12,038 nt of DNA. Origin: an uncultured Bacteroidales bacterium. Lineage in GTDB: Bacteria > Bacteroidota > Bacteroidia > Bacteroidales > Paludibacteraceae. Numbering within the stretch: the stretch's first letter is position 1; every line of letters starts with the position of its first letter. This document shows, piece by piece, positions 1 through 6,982 of this stretch. Made by a program: the position numbers and the translations under genes. Below the pieces are notes generated by a model, which ran no database searches, was not told the DNA's origin, and saw only the letters and a program-made list of their open reading frames with translations. The stretch is from positions 1-12,038 of the forward strand of contig CAIWIS010000924.1 in the NCBI GenBank assembly GCA_903912795.1, given 5' to 3'.

Positions 1-2502
1 AACCGATCCATCAACATCACCCTTAACAATAACATTCAGTTCTTTAAAGTCTCCAAGTGCTATACGTCTACCAAGCTCATCGAGTGTAAAGTGTTTCTTG
101 GTACGCAAACTCTGCTCACGTTGCAATTGCTCACGTTTATTTGCAATTTCGCGGGCTTCTTGTTCGGTAGCCATAACATTGAAGTTATCGCCAGCTTGCG
201 GAGCTCCATTTAAACCAAGAATCAATACAGGTTCAGCAGGTAAAGCAGTTTTTATACGTTGGTTACGTTCATTGAACATAGCCTTAATTTTTCCATAATG
301 TGTTCCAGCAAGTACTACATCACCTTGATTCAATGTTCCATTTTGAACAAGAATAGTTGAAATATACCCACGACCTTTATCTAGTTCCGATTCAATAACT
401 GAACCGATTGCACGTTTATCAGGATTTGCTTTCAATTCAAGAAGTTCGGCTTCGAGCAATACTTTTTCGAGTAATTCTGAAATACCTTTTCCTTGTTTTG
501 CCGAAATGTCTTGCGATTGATATTTTCCACCCCAATCTTCTACTAAGTAGTTCATGCCAGCAAGAGTTTCCTTAATTTTTTCAGGATTTGCACCTGGTTT
601 ATCTACTTTATTAATAGCAAATATCATTGGCACGTTGGCAGCCGAAGCATGATTGATGGCTTCAATAGTTTGAGGCATTACATTGTCGTCGGCAGCTACA
701 ATAATAATAGCAATGTCGGTTACTTTTGCTCCACGAGCACGCATGGCAGTAAATGCTTCGTGACCAGGAGTATCTAAGAATGTTATGCGTTGTCCGTTTT
801 CTAATTTTACATTATATGCTCCAATGTGCTGAGTTATACCACCAGCCTCGCCAGCAATTACATTTGTTTTACGAATATAATCCAAAAGCGATGTTTTACC
901 ATGGTCAACGTGTCCCATAACAGTAACAATTGGTGCGCGTGGTTGTAAATCCTCTTCGGTATCCACTTCTTCCTCGCCAATGGCATCAATAACTTCGGCG
1001 CTTACAAATTGTGTACTAAAACCAAATTCATCAGCCACAATCTTAATTGTTTCAGCATCCAAACGTTGATTGATAGATACCATCATGCCAATGCTCATAC
1101 AAGTACCAATTACTTGGTTCACCGATACATTCATCATGATAGCCAATTCGCTTACAGTCACAAACTCGGTTAACTTAATAACGCTTTCTTCGCTGCGTTC
1201 CCGTTGAGCTTGTTCTTGTTGACGGTTACGTTCCGTATCGCGTTTATCTCTACGATATTTGGCACCTTTTCCTTTTTTGTTGCCACCAGCTAAGCGAGCT
1301 AATGTTTCTTTTATTTGTTTTTGAACCTCTTCTTCGTTTACAACCGTTTTAAGAGGCTTTTTAAACTTATCTTTATTGTCCTTGTTTGGTTTAGCTACAT
1401 TGCCTGTGCCACCACCAGTAGGGGGTTGAATTGGTTTTTTAATAAATGAACCTTTTTCACCACCTTGTTGAACTTTATTAATGTCAACTTTATTGTTGTG
1501 AATTCGATCCCTTTTTTTCTTAATATTGGGGTTGTTTGCATTAGCCGCAGCAGCTGCATCAACTTCCGATTTAGTAGTGAGTTGTAATGGTTTTTTATTT
1601 TCATTACCAGCCGGACGAATTTTTTCTTCGCGTTCTTTGCGTTTTTGTTCCTTGGTTTTTGGTTTTGGACGTGTATTCTGATTCAATAAATTTAAATCGA
1701 TACTTCCAATTACAACTGGTCCTTTTTCGAGTGTTGGACGACCAAGCGAAAAAATCTCTTGACCGTTTTCAGCTACTTCTTCAATATTTGCCTCAACTTC
1801 GATTCTTGGTTCCTCTTTTTGAGCTTTAGGAGCTATAGTTTGCTCTTTTGGCTTTTCTACAATTGTTGGTTTTTCCTCTGCTTTAATTTCTGGTTTAAAC
1901 TCAGGCTGAACCACTTTCTCTTCAATTACAGGCTTGCTTTCAGTTGGCGTGTTTACAGTTATTGCTTTTTCAATCTGCTCAACTTTTGGTTCAGGAACAA
2001 TTACTTTTTCAACTGGTTTTTCAATCGGTTTTTCAGTAGGTGTTTCAATTGGTTTTTCAATCGGTTTCTCAACTGGTTTTTCTTGATGATATACTTTTAC
2101 ATCCTCTTTTTGTGGTTGAGGTTTTTCAACCTGTTTAGTATGAGGTTTGTTTAGTGCATCTAAATCAATTTGTCCTACGGCTTTTATATGTGGTTTTGAG
2201 TCCTCAGGAACTATTGTTTTAATAGCTTCCACTGGCTTTGTTTCCTGAACTGGTTTAGCATAGCCATCCAGTACTACTGAGGCAGCTTTTTCTTTTAAAT
2301 GACGTTCAGTACTTAACCTTTCGGACTCCATTTTAAGAGCCATGTCTTTGTTAAATTCTTTGGCTAATAAAAGATGTTCTTCATCGGTGAGTTTCAAATT
2401 AGGATCAACCAATAATTTATGACCTTTTTTTGCCAAAAAATCTATGGCGGTAGACATACCGACATTTAAATCTTTACAGGCTTTGCTTAATCTTATGGAC
2501 AT
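1..2502 (-). CDS. infB: Translation initiation factor IF-2 (3' end cut off by the window edge)
   Basis: IF-2 is the cytoplasmic GTPase that delivers fMet-tRNA to the 30S subunit and promotes 50S joining. The window holds 834 codons from ATG at 2502; the C-terminal part is missing, probably 100-150 residues judging by phylum members near 1,000. An IF2_N domain at residues 1-50 begins MSIRLSKACKDLNVG. A long charged, low-complexity linker follows (about 60-430), with EKP-type repeats around 140-166 and Lys/Arg-rich stretches. A second IF2_N-like domain lies at about 435-490. The G domain is complete: G1 GHVDHGKT 530-537, G3 DTPGHE 577-582, G4 NKVD 631-634, G5 SAKQ 667-670. Domain II follows. 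The gene is third in rimP-nusA-infB, 80 bases after nusA, with no promoter box of its own seen. The identity is certain; only the linker is variable in this family. Confidence 0.97.
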   Translation of the reverse strand, partial: MSIRLSKACKDLNVGMSTAIDFLAKKGHKLLVDPNLKLTDEEHLLLAKEFNKDMALKMESERLSTERHLKEKAASVVLDGYAKPVQETKPVEAIKTIVPEDSKPHIKAVGQIDLDALNKPHTKQVEKPQPQKEDVKVYHQEKPVEKPIEKPIETPTEKPIEKPVEKVIVPEPKVEQIEKAITVNTPTESKPVIEEKVVQPEFKPEIKAEEKPTIVEKPKEQTIAPKAQKEEPRIEVEANIEEVAENGQEIFSLGRPTLEKGPVVIGSIDLNLLNQNTRPKPKTKEQKRKEREEKIRPAGNENKKPLQLTTKSEVDAAAAANANNPNIKKKRDRIHNNKVDINKVQQGGEKGSFIKKPIQPPTGGGTGNVAKPNKDNKDKFKKPLKTVVNEEEVQKQIKETLARLAGGNKKGKGAKYRRDKRDTERNRQQEQAQRERSEESVIKLTEFVTVSELAIMMNVSVNQVIGTCMSIGMMVSINQRLDAETIKIVADEFGFSTQFVSAEVIDAIGEEEVDTEEDLQPRAPIVTVMGHVDHGKTSLLDYIRKTNVIAGEAGGITQHIGAYNVKLENGQRITFLDTPGHEAFTAMRARGAKVTDIAIIIVAADDNVMPQTIEAINHASAANVPMIFAINKVDKPGANPEKIKETLAGMNYLVEDWGGKYQSQDISAKQGKGISELLEKVLLEAELLELKANPDKRAIGSVIESELDKGRGYISTILVQNGTLNQGDVVLAGTHYGKIKAMFNERNQRIKTALPAEPVLILGLNGAPQAGDNFNVMATEQEAREIANKREQLQREQSLRTKKHFTLDELGRRIALGDFKELNVIVKGDVDGSV

Positions 2503-2530
2503 ATATAAATTTATGAATTTTATTAAAAAT

Positions 2531-2546
2531 GAGCAGTTTAATGCTC
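2531..2546 (-). other. Short hairpin followed by a U-rich stretch between nusA and infB
   Basis: On the minus strand GAGCA and TGCTC form a 5-bp stem around a 6-base loop, followed directly by ATTTTTAATA. The form resembles a weak intrinsic terminator or processing site inside the operon. The stem is short and AT-rich sequence gives such structures by chance, so a role in setting infB level relative to nusA is only an inference. Confidence 0.3.
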
Positions 2547-2582
2547 GGTTGTTTTATTGATGCATCATGAGTTCAATTTATT

Positions 2583-3833
2583 TTATTCTTCAAACTCAGC
2601 ATTGAGAATAGCTAAAACTTCATCAATTGTTTCTTCTTCAAGATCTGTTCTGCGAATTAAATCGTGACGTGGAATAGCTAGTACATTTTTAGCTGTATCG
2701 CATCCTATAGCTTTAAATGCATCAATTACCCATGCATCAATTTCATCGGAAAATTCGTCCAAGTAAATATCTTCTGTATCCTCTTCGTCAATGTCACGGT
2801 AAACATCTAAAGTATAGCCAGTAAGCATGCTTGCTAAACGGATATTTAATCCACCTTTACCAATTGCCAACGAAACTTCATCGGGTTTCAGATAAACTTC
2901 TGCTTTTTTCTCAGCTTCGTTTAAACGAATTGAAGATATTTTAGCAGGACTTAAAGCTCTTGATATAAAAAGACTTACATTGTTAGTATAGTTAATTACG
3001 TCGATGTTTTCGTTACGTAACTCACGAACAATACCATGAATACGAGATCCTTTTACTCCAACACATGCTCCAACCGGATCAATACGTTCGTCGTACGATT
3101 CTACTGCTACTTTTGCACGTTCGCCAGGTACACGAGCTATTTTTTTAACAAGTATCAATCCTTCGTGAATTTCAGGAACTTCGAGCTCAAAAAGTCTTTC
3201 GAGGAATACAGGTGAAATACGTGATACAATAATTTTTGGATTATTATTTTTGTTTTCAACCATAGCTACTACTGCTCTTACAGTATCACCTTTGCGGTAA
3301 AAATCGGTAGGTATTTGTTCTGTTTTTGGTAAATACAATTCATTACCTTCATCATCAATCAAAAGCATTTCTTTTTTCCAAACTTGGTAAAGTTCAGCAC
3401 TTATAATTTGACCAACTTTTTCGCTGTATTTTGCAAAAACACTATCTTTTTGTAATTCAAGTATTTTTGATGATAAAGTTTGACGCAATGTAAGAATAGC
3501 ACGACGTCCAAAGCTCAGAAAATCAACTGTATCAGTTACATCTTCGCCAAGTTCATAATCTTCGTCAATCTTTTTTGCTTCGGTCAACGAAATTTCAGTA
3601 TTCGAATCTTCCAATTCATCATCTTCCACTACAACGCGATTTCGGTAAATTTCGAAGTCACCTTTGTCCGGGTTAATAATTACGTCGTAGTTATCATCAC
3701 TACCAAATAATTTGGTAATTACACTACGGAATGATTCTTCCATAACACTTATTAGAGTGCTTCTGTCGATGCTTTTCAGTTCTTTAAACTCCGAAAAGGT
3801 GTCAATCAGGTTGATTGTTTCTTTTTTGCTCAT
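2583..3833 (-). CDS. nusA: Transcription termination/antitermination factor NusA
   Basis: NusA binds RNA polymerase and nascent RNA, modulating pausing, intrinsic termination and antitermination. The 416 residues fit the shorter NusA form of this phylum, without the duplicated C-terminal acidic repeats of E. coli NusA. The polymerase-binding N-terminal domain spans about 1-130, with an acidic insertion near 68-100 (DDELEDSNTE and following). The S1 domain is about 135-205. KH1 (about 230-290) has its GxxG loop in GVKGSR 259-264, and KH2 (about 295-346) has AIGKGG 323-328. The C-terminus (about 365-416) resembles a helix-hairpin-helix segment (AIGCDTAKNVLAI). The ATG at 3833 lies three bases after the rimP stop, so the two are co-transcribed and probably translationally coupled. 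Transcription comes from the promoter ahead of rimP. Confidence 0.97.
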   Translation of the reverse strand: MSKKETINLIDTFSEFKELKSIDRSTLISVMEESFRSVITKLFGSDDNYDVIINPDKGDFEIYRNRVVVEDDELEDSNTEISLTEAKKIDEDYELGEDVTDTVDFLSFGRRAILTLRQTLSSKILELQKDSVFAKYSEKVGQIISAELYQVWKKEMLLIDDEGNELYLPKTEQIPTDFYRKGDTVRAVVAMVENKNNNPKIIVSRISPVFLERLFELEVPEIHEGLILVKKIARVPGERAKVAVESYDERIDPVGACVGVKGSRIHGIVRELRNENIDVINYTNNVSLFISRALSPAKISSIRLNEAEKKAEVYLKPDEVSLAIGKGGLNIRLASMLTGYTLDVYRDIDEEDTEDIYLDEFSDEIDAWVIDAFKAIGCDTAKNVLAIPRHDLIRRTDLEEETIDEVLAILNAEFEE

Positions 3834-3836
3834 AGC

Positions 3837-4304
3837 TTATTTAAATCTGATAATGTATTTAGTATATTTTATATCACTGTAATTAAATGAAATTTCTTCA
3901 TTTACTATTATTTTTCGTTTAGCGCCTTCGGGTTGTACTTTTTTCTCTATGCTTATAGTGAAAAATTGTTCGTTCGCCGATACTAATTCGCCTGATTGTT
4001 TTATGCCATTTTTACTAAGCACTTCAACCTCGTTGCCAATGTTCTTTTCGTATTGTTTCAGCACTTTAAATGGTTCAGTTAAACCTGCCGAACTAACTTC
4101 TAATTCAAAATCTTCTACTTCTCTATCGTACTTTGATTCAATAAACTTGCTCAGTCCTATACAATAATCAAGTGAAACGCCTTCGAACGAATCAATTTCA
4201 ATTGAAATACGATTGTCGGTACTAATATTTATATCCACCAGATAGTAATCTGAATCAGCTAAAAATTCGTTAATGTACTGTATAACAGTGTCTTTAAAAA
4301 TCAT
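3837..4304 (-). CDS. rimP: Ribosome maturation factor RimP
   Basis: RimP assists late assembly of the 30S subunit in the cytoplasm. From ATG at 4304 the protein has 155 residues, the usual family size: an alpha/beta N-terminal domain (about 1-78) ending in the signature LEVSSAGLTEP (68-78), then an Sm-like C-terminal domain (about 80-155). The frame stays open upstream to a TTG at 4397, but that extension would start inside the -33 promoter element and cross the leader hairpin, so ATG 4304 is preferred. Many RimP proteins have SSPG where this one has SSAG; the change looks tolerated. It is the first gene of rimP-nusA-infB, and its stop is three bases before nusA. No clear Shine-Dalgarno sequence precedes the start. 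Confidence 0.95.
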   Translation of the reverse strand: MIFKDTVIQYINEFLADSDYYLVDINISTDNRISIEIDSFEGVSLDYCIGLSKFIESKYDREVEDFELEVSSAGLTEPFKVLKQYEKNIGNEVEVLSKNGIKQSGELVSANEQFFTISIEKKVQPEGAKRKIIVNEEISFNYSDIKYTKYIIRFK

Positions 4305-4325
4305 ATATTGCGTAGAATTAACAAA

Positions 4326-4347
4326 GAAGGGGACTGTAGTCCCCTTC
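4326..4347 (-). promoter_or_regulatory. Perfect 10-bp hairpin in the rimP-nusA-infB leader
   Basis: The minus-strand arms GAAGGGGACT and AGTCCCCTTC pair perfectly around a two-base AC; in RNA the loop probably opens to four bases. The hairpin starts about 14 bases after the predicted transcription start and ends 21 bases before the rimP ATG. Only TTTGTT follows it, so it is a weak terminator at best. It may act as a 5' stabiliser, a translation gate or a target for autoregulation. The structure is clear; the role is inferred. Confidence 0.65.
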
Positions 4348-4367
4348 ACATAGTTCTTAATCGGCTG

Positions 4368-4398
4368 CAAAAGTACAAATAATTCTTTATATAACAAA
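4368..4398 (-). promoter_or_regulatory. Bacteroidota-type promoter of rimP-nusA-infB
   Basis: On the minus strand TTTG (4395-4398) is followed after exactly 19 bases by TACTTTTG (4368-4375). This matches the phylum consensus of -33 TTTG and -7 TAnnTTTG. Transcription should start near 4361-4364, giving a leader of about 60 bases. It is one of the two best promoter matches in the window, the other being that of the tRNA gene, and suits an operon needed at high levels. Confidence 0.8.
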
Positions 4399-4454
4399 CA
4401 ATTAGATGATTTTTTGCAATTTTATTTTCGATTCTAGTATATTTTGCTTCTAAA

Positions 4455-5513
4455 TCATTTATTGGTATATTGATTTGAATAATATTTTTGATAGGCACCA
4501 CTGGTTACATTATCCAACCATTCTTGGTTTTCCATATACCAATCTACTGTTTTTTCAAGTCCTTCCTCAAATTGTAGTGATGGTTTCCAGCCAAGTTCTT
4601 GTTGTAATTTTGTGGAGTCAATGGCATATCTTAAATCGTGTCCGGCTCTGTCTTTTACAAACGTGATTAGTTTGGCCGATTCACCTGCTTCGCGCCCCAG
4701 TTTACGGTCCATTATCTCACAAAGTTTATGTATAAGGTCTATGTTTGTCCATTCATTATTACCACCAATATTATAAGTATCGCCGTTTTTTCCATTATGA
4801 AATATAGTGTCGATAGCACGTGCATGGTCGTTTACAAATAGCCAATCGCGTACGTTTTCACCTTTTCCGTAAATTGGAATTGAACGATTGTGCTTAATAT
4901 TATTGATTGAAAGTGGAATTAATTTTTCAGGAAAATGATTGGCACCATAATTATTAGAGCAATTCGAAATTACTACTGGTAAGCCATACGTATCGTGGTA
5001 GGCACGTACAAAGTGGTCGCTCGACGCTTTACTAGCCGAATAGGGCGAATGTGGGTCGTATTTAGTTGTTTCGGTAAAGAAAGTACCATCAAATTCGAGT
5101 GCACCATATACTTCATCGGTCGAAACATGATAAAACCGTTTGCCTTCGTAATTATTTTTCCAAGCATTCTTGGCCGCATTTAGTAAATTAGCTGTTCCAA
5201 ATACATTGGTTTTCAGAAACGAAAATGGATCTGTAATTGAGCGGTCAACATGCGATTCGGCTGCTAAGTGAATTACACCATCAATATTGTAAGTTGCAAA
5301 AAGCTCTGGGATAAGTTTCTCGTCGGTTATGTCGCCTTTTAAAAATTTGTAATTGGGAGCATCAGCAATGTCTTTTAAATTTTCGAGATTGCCGGCATAA
5401 GTAAGGCAGTCCAGATTAAGTATCAGGTAATCAGGATATTTGTTTACAAAAAGACGTACAACGTGCGAGCCTATAAAACCAGCTCCACCAGTAATCATTA
5501 AAGTTCGTTTCAT
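4455..5513 (-). CDS. rfbB: dTDP-glucose 4,6-dehydratase
   Basis: RfbB converts dTDP-glucose to dTDP-4-keto-6-deoxyglucose with tightly bound NAD+, the second step towards dTDP-L-rhamnose and related deoxysugars of surface polysaccharides. The 352 residues match the family length. Seen directly: Rossmann motif GGAGFIGSH (9-17), HLAAESHVDRS (82-92), the dehydratase signature STDEVYG (131-137) with the Asp-Glu pair at 133-134, the catalytic YSASK (Tyr158, Lys162), NNYG (187-190), RDWLFV (222-227) and KDRAGHD (287-293). These separate it from UDP-glucose epimerases and support full activity. The usual partners rfbA, rfbC and rfbD are absent from this window. The gene has its own promoter box at 5557-5564 and no clear terminator after its TGA. 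Confidence 0.95.
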   Translation of the reverse strand: MKRTLMITGGAGFIGSHVVRLFVNKYPDYLILNLDCLTYAGNLENLKDIADAPNYKFLKGDITDEKLIPELFATYNIDGVIHLAAESHVDRSITDPFSFLKTNVFGTANLLNAAKNAWKNNYEGKRFYHVSTDEVYGALEFDGTFFTETTKYDPHSPYSASKASSDHFVRAYHDTYGLPVVISNCSNNYGANHFPEKLIPLSINNIKHNRSIPIYGKGENVRDWLFVNDHARAIDTIFHNGKNGDTYNIGGNNEWTNIDLIHKLCEIMDRKLGREAGESAKLITFVKDRAGHDLRYAIDSTKLQQELGWKPSLQFEEGLEKTVDWYMENQEWLDNVTSGAYQKYYSNQYTNK

Positions 5514-5556
5514 AAATGCTAAATAGTTTTTTTTATATCGTTTTAGTTTTCAATTA

Positions 5557-5588
5557 CAAAGATACAATGAATTTTCAGGTTTGACAAG
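5557..5588 (-). promoter_or_regulatory. Promoter of rfbB
   Basis: The minus strand has TATCTTTG (5557-5564), a full match to the -7 box, with CTTG (5585-5588) 20 bases upstream as a partial -33 element. The expected start is about 5551-5553, some 40 bases before the ATG. The -33 element overlaps one arm of the near-palindrome at 5586-5601. Confidence 0.65.
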
Positions 5589-5601
5589 TTGTTAATAACT
5601 T
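5586..5601. promoter_or_regulatory. Near-palindrome in the rfbB / SPOR-protein control region
   Basis: AAGTTGTTAATAACTT is symmetric about its centre except for one G/T position. It overlaps the upstream element of the rfbB promoter and lies about 50 bases before the SPOR-protein start, a plausible place for a repressor site. In sequence this AT-rich it may be chance. Confidence 0.3.
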
Positions 5602-5637
5602 TTTGTACGAACGTAATTTTTTTTTAAATGAATACTC

Positions 5638-5645
5638 TAAATTTG
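5638..5645 (+). promoter_or_regulatory. -7 box directly ahead of the HU/SPOR gene
   Basis: TAAATTTG matches TAnnTTTG and ends only four bases before the GTG start at 5650, so the transcript would begin at or within a few bases of the start codon. No good TTTG element is seen at the usual upstream distance, where a T-run (5617-5625) lies instead. Confidence 0.5.
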
Positions 5646-5649
5646 CAAG

Positions 5650-6555
5650 GTGGAAAAAATATATATTCATATCGAAAAATTATTGTCGCGCAACGAATAT
5701 GTTGTAGTGCCTGGTTTAGGAGGTTTTGTATTGCAACACCAATCGGCAGTAATAGTTGAAAACACCATTTATTCGCCTCGTAAAACCATATCATTCAATC
5801 CATTGATGCATCATGCTGATGGTTTGCTTGTAATTGAAATAGCACGAACAGAGCAAATTTCGTATCGTAAAGCGCAGGAGTTTTTACAAGTTGAAATTGA
5901 TAAACTGAAGCACGATTTACAACTAAATCGAAACTATAGTTTTGGTGATTTGGGTGTTTTGAGCTTGACCAATGAAAATTCAATTTGTTTTTCGCCCAAT
6001 AGATTTGCATCTTTTATTCCAATGAATATCGGAAATGTAGATTATGAGTTGCAAGAAGTCCGTGAGGAGAATGTTGCGGCTAATTTTACAACGAATAAAA
6101 CGATACAATTCAGAAGTTTTATGCATTATGCAGCCATGTTTGTACTTATTATGAGTTTATTGTTTCTTTCCGAAAAATTAAATTTTAATCAAACAAATCA
6201 ATCGGCAAGTATTATCAATTTAAAAGTATTAACCGATAAAGTTGCAAGCACTGATTCAGTGGTAGTTAAATGCCCTGAAATAATTGAAACAAAGCTTTCG
6301 GATAATATAATTCAAAATAACGATTCCAATTTATATCATGTGATAGTAGCCAGTATGCCAACCATTGAATCGGCCGAGGCATATAAAAATATGCTTATTG
6401 AAGATTATCAATGCGCTCATGTGCTAGAGCCAGTTAAAACGGTGAGGGTGGCTATACAGTCGTTTACAAATAAGCATGAAGCAATTGTTTTTATGGAGCA
6501 ACTTCGTTTGAAAGATAAACGGTTTGAAACAGCTTGGGTGCTTTGTAAGAGGTAA
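5650..6555 (+). CDS. HU-CCDC81-type domain, transmembrane helix and SPOR domain protein
   Basis: This 301-residue protein has a HU/IHF-related N-terminal region of the HU-CCDC81 type, one membrane helix and a C-terminal SPOR domain. The first part (1-125) opens with IYIHIEKLLSRNEYVVVPGLGG and has PRKTISFNP (43-51) and the phrase YSFGDLG (96-102), as in this group. The helix is about 157-174 (YAAMFVLIMSLLFL). After a spacer, the SPOR domain runs about 227-300 (YHVIVASM, then VRVAIQSF). The order implies a cytoplasmic N-terminus and a SPOR domain in the periplasm, where SPOR domains bind peptidoglycan glycans stripped of side peptides at division sites. GTG at 5650 is chosen because the conserved region starts right after it. 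Whether the HU-like part binds DNA here is unknown. Confidence 0.85.
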   Translation: MEKIYIHIEKLLSRNEYVVVPGLGGFVLQHQSAVIVENTIYSPRKTISFNPLMHHADGLLVIEIARTEQISYRKAQEFLQVEIDKLKHDLQLNRNYSFGDLGVLSLTNENSICFSPNRFASFIPMNIGNVDYELQEVREENVAANFTTNKTIQFRSFMHYAAMFVLIMSLLFLSEKLNFNQTNQSASIINLKVLTDKVASTDSVVVKCPEIIETKLSDNIIQNNDSNLYHVIVASMPTIESAEAYKNMLIEDYQCAHVLEPVKTVRVAIQSFTNKHEAIVFMEQLRLKDKRFETAWVLCKR

Positions 6556-6605
6556 TTAACTGCAGGTATGTAGCAGTACAATTACATTTGGTAAATTAAA
6601 AAACT

Positions 6606-6623
6606 AAATTGTTGCAATTTTTT
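6606..6623 (+). terminator. Weak terminator-like hairpin after the SPOR gene
   Basis: AAATTG and CAATTT pair around a TTG loop, and the T-run extends to 6623. The stem is weak (6 bp, mostly A-T), but it lies about 50 bases after the stop codon and before the tRNA promoter, where a terminator is expected. Confidence 0.3.
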
Positions 6624-6635
6624 AATGATTTACTA

Positions 6636-6665
6636 TTGCTCGCAAAAGAAAATTAATTATCTTTG
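6636..6665 (+). promoter_or_regulatory. Promoter of the tRNA-Leu gene
   Basis: TTG (6636-6638) is followed after 19 bases by TATCTTTG (6658-6665), a near-perfect phylum promoter. Transcription should start about 6669-6672, some 15 bases before the mature tRNA 5' end. Confidence 0.75.
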
Positions 6666-6686
6666 CACCCGCTAACAGTAAAACAT

Positions 6687-6768
6687 GCGGCTGTGGCGTA
6701 ATTGGTAGCCGCGCCAGACTTAGGATCTGGTGCCGAGAGGCGTGGGGGTTCGAGTCCCTTCAGCCGCA
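6687..6768 (+). tRNA. tRNA-Leu, anticodon UAG
   Basis: The 82-base gene folds as a class II tRNA. The acceptor arms GCGGCTG (6687-6693) and CAGCCGC (6761-6767) pair fully, with discriminator A at 6768. The anticodon stem is CCAGA/TCTGG (6714-6718, 6726-6730) around loop CTTAGGA, placing anticodon TAG at 6721-6723, which reads CUN leucine codons, mainly CUA. A long variable arm (6731-6743) has stem TGCC/GGCG, as expected for leucine. The T-loop is TTCGAGT. The T-stem has two G-T pairs next to the acceptor stem. The 3' CCA is not encoded, since CAA follows the discriminator, so it must be added enzymatically. Confidence 0.96.
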
Positions 6769-6791
6769 CAAACGTTCGTAACAAATTGATT

Positions 6792-6828
6792 AGAAGGCAA
6801 ATACGTGAGTGTTTGCCTTCTGGTTTTT
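6792..6828 (+). terminator. Intrinsic terminator of the tRNA-Leu gene
   Basis: AGAAGGCAAATAC (6792-6804) pairs with GTGTTTGCCTTCT (6809-6821), including one T-G pair, giving a 13-bp stem capped by the GNRA-type loop GTGA. It is followed by GG and TTTTT (6824-6828). It sits 23 bases after the tRNA and is the strongest terminator in the window. Confidence 0.85.
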
Positions 6829-6949
6829 AACAATCGCAACAGTTACGCAACAGAAATCTATTAGCAGAGCAGATGTAAACAAAATTCCAATAGTGAATAT
6901 GTTGGGAGCCAAGTGTTGTAATAACAAACATTCTTTTTTTTAATTAAAT
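6829..6949. other. Intergenic stretch with no recognisable gene
   Basis: Between the tRNA terminator and the terminator of the CDGSH-fusion gene I see no open frame worth calling, no promoter box and no copy of the tRNA 3' end that would mark an integrated element. A run of eight T bases (6933-6940) is the only notable feature. Confidence 0.5.
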
Positions 6950-6982
6950 AATCCCGCTACTCATAAAGTTGAGTGCGGGATT
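6950..6982 (-). terminator. Terminator hairpin overlapping the end of the YdeI-CDGSH gene
   Basis: AATCCCGC plus ACTCA (6950-6963, one bulged T at 6958) pairs with TGAGT plus GCGGGATT (6970-6982), a 13-bp bulged stem. It can work for the minus-strand gene, although the T-rich tail there is broken (ATTTAATT). On the plus strand TTTTT follows, so it may act both ways. The gene's TGA (6961-6963) lies inside the stem. Confidence 0.65.

Noticed and set aside
1759..2154. Plus-strand frame of 131 codons rich in Phe, Trp and Asn
   Set aside because: It is the antisense of the EKP-repeat linker of IF-2; the composition is explained by the complementary repeats.
2558..2567. Palindrome TGATGCATCA in the nusA-infB spacer
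   Set aside because: Ten-base palindromes are expected by chance and no promoter box lies near it.
4305..4397. N-terminal extension of RimP from TTG at 4397
   Set aside because: The TTG lies inside the -33 promoter element, the extension would be coded upstream of the predicted transcription start and across the leader hairpin, and RimP homologues begin near the ATG at 4304.
6829..6949. Possible small RNA or small gene after the tRNA terminator
   Set aside because: There is no promoter box, no coding frame of note and no stable fold visible by eye.
6761..6960. Integration site of a mobile element at the tRNA-Leu 3' end
   Set aside because: No second copy of the tRNA 3' end, no integrase and no change of gene content follow; a normal terminator sits 23 bases downstream.
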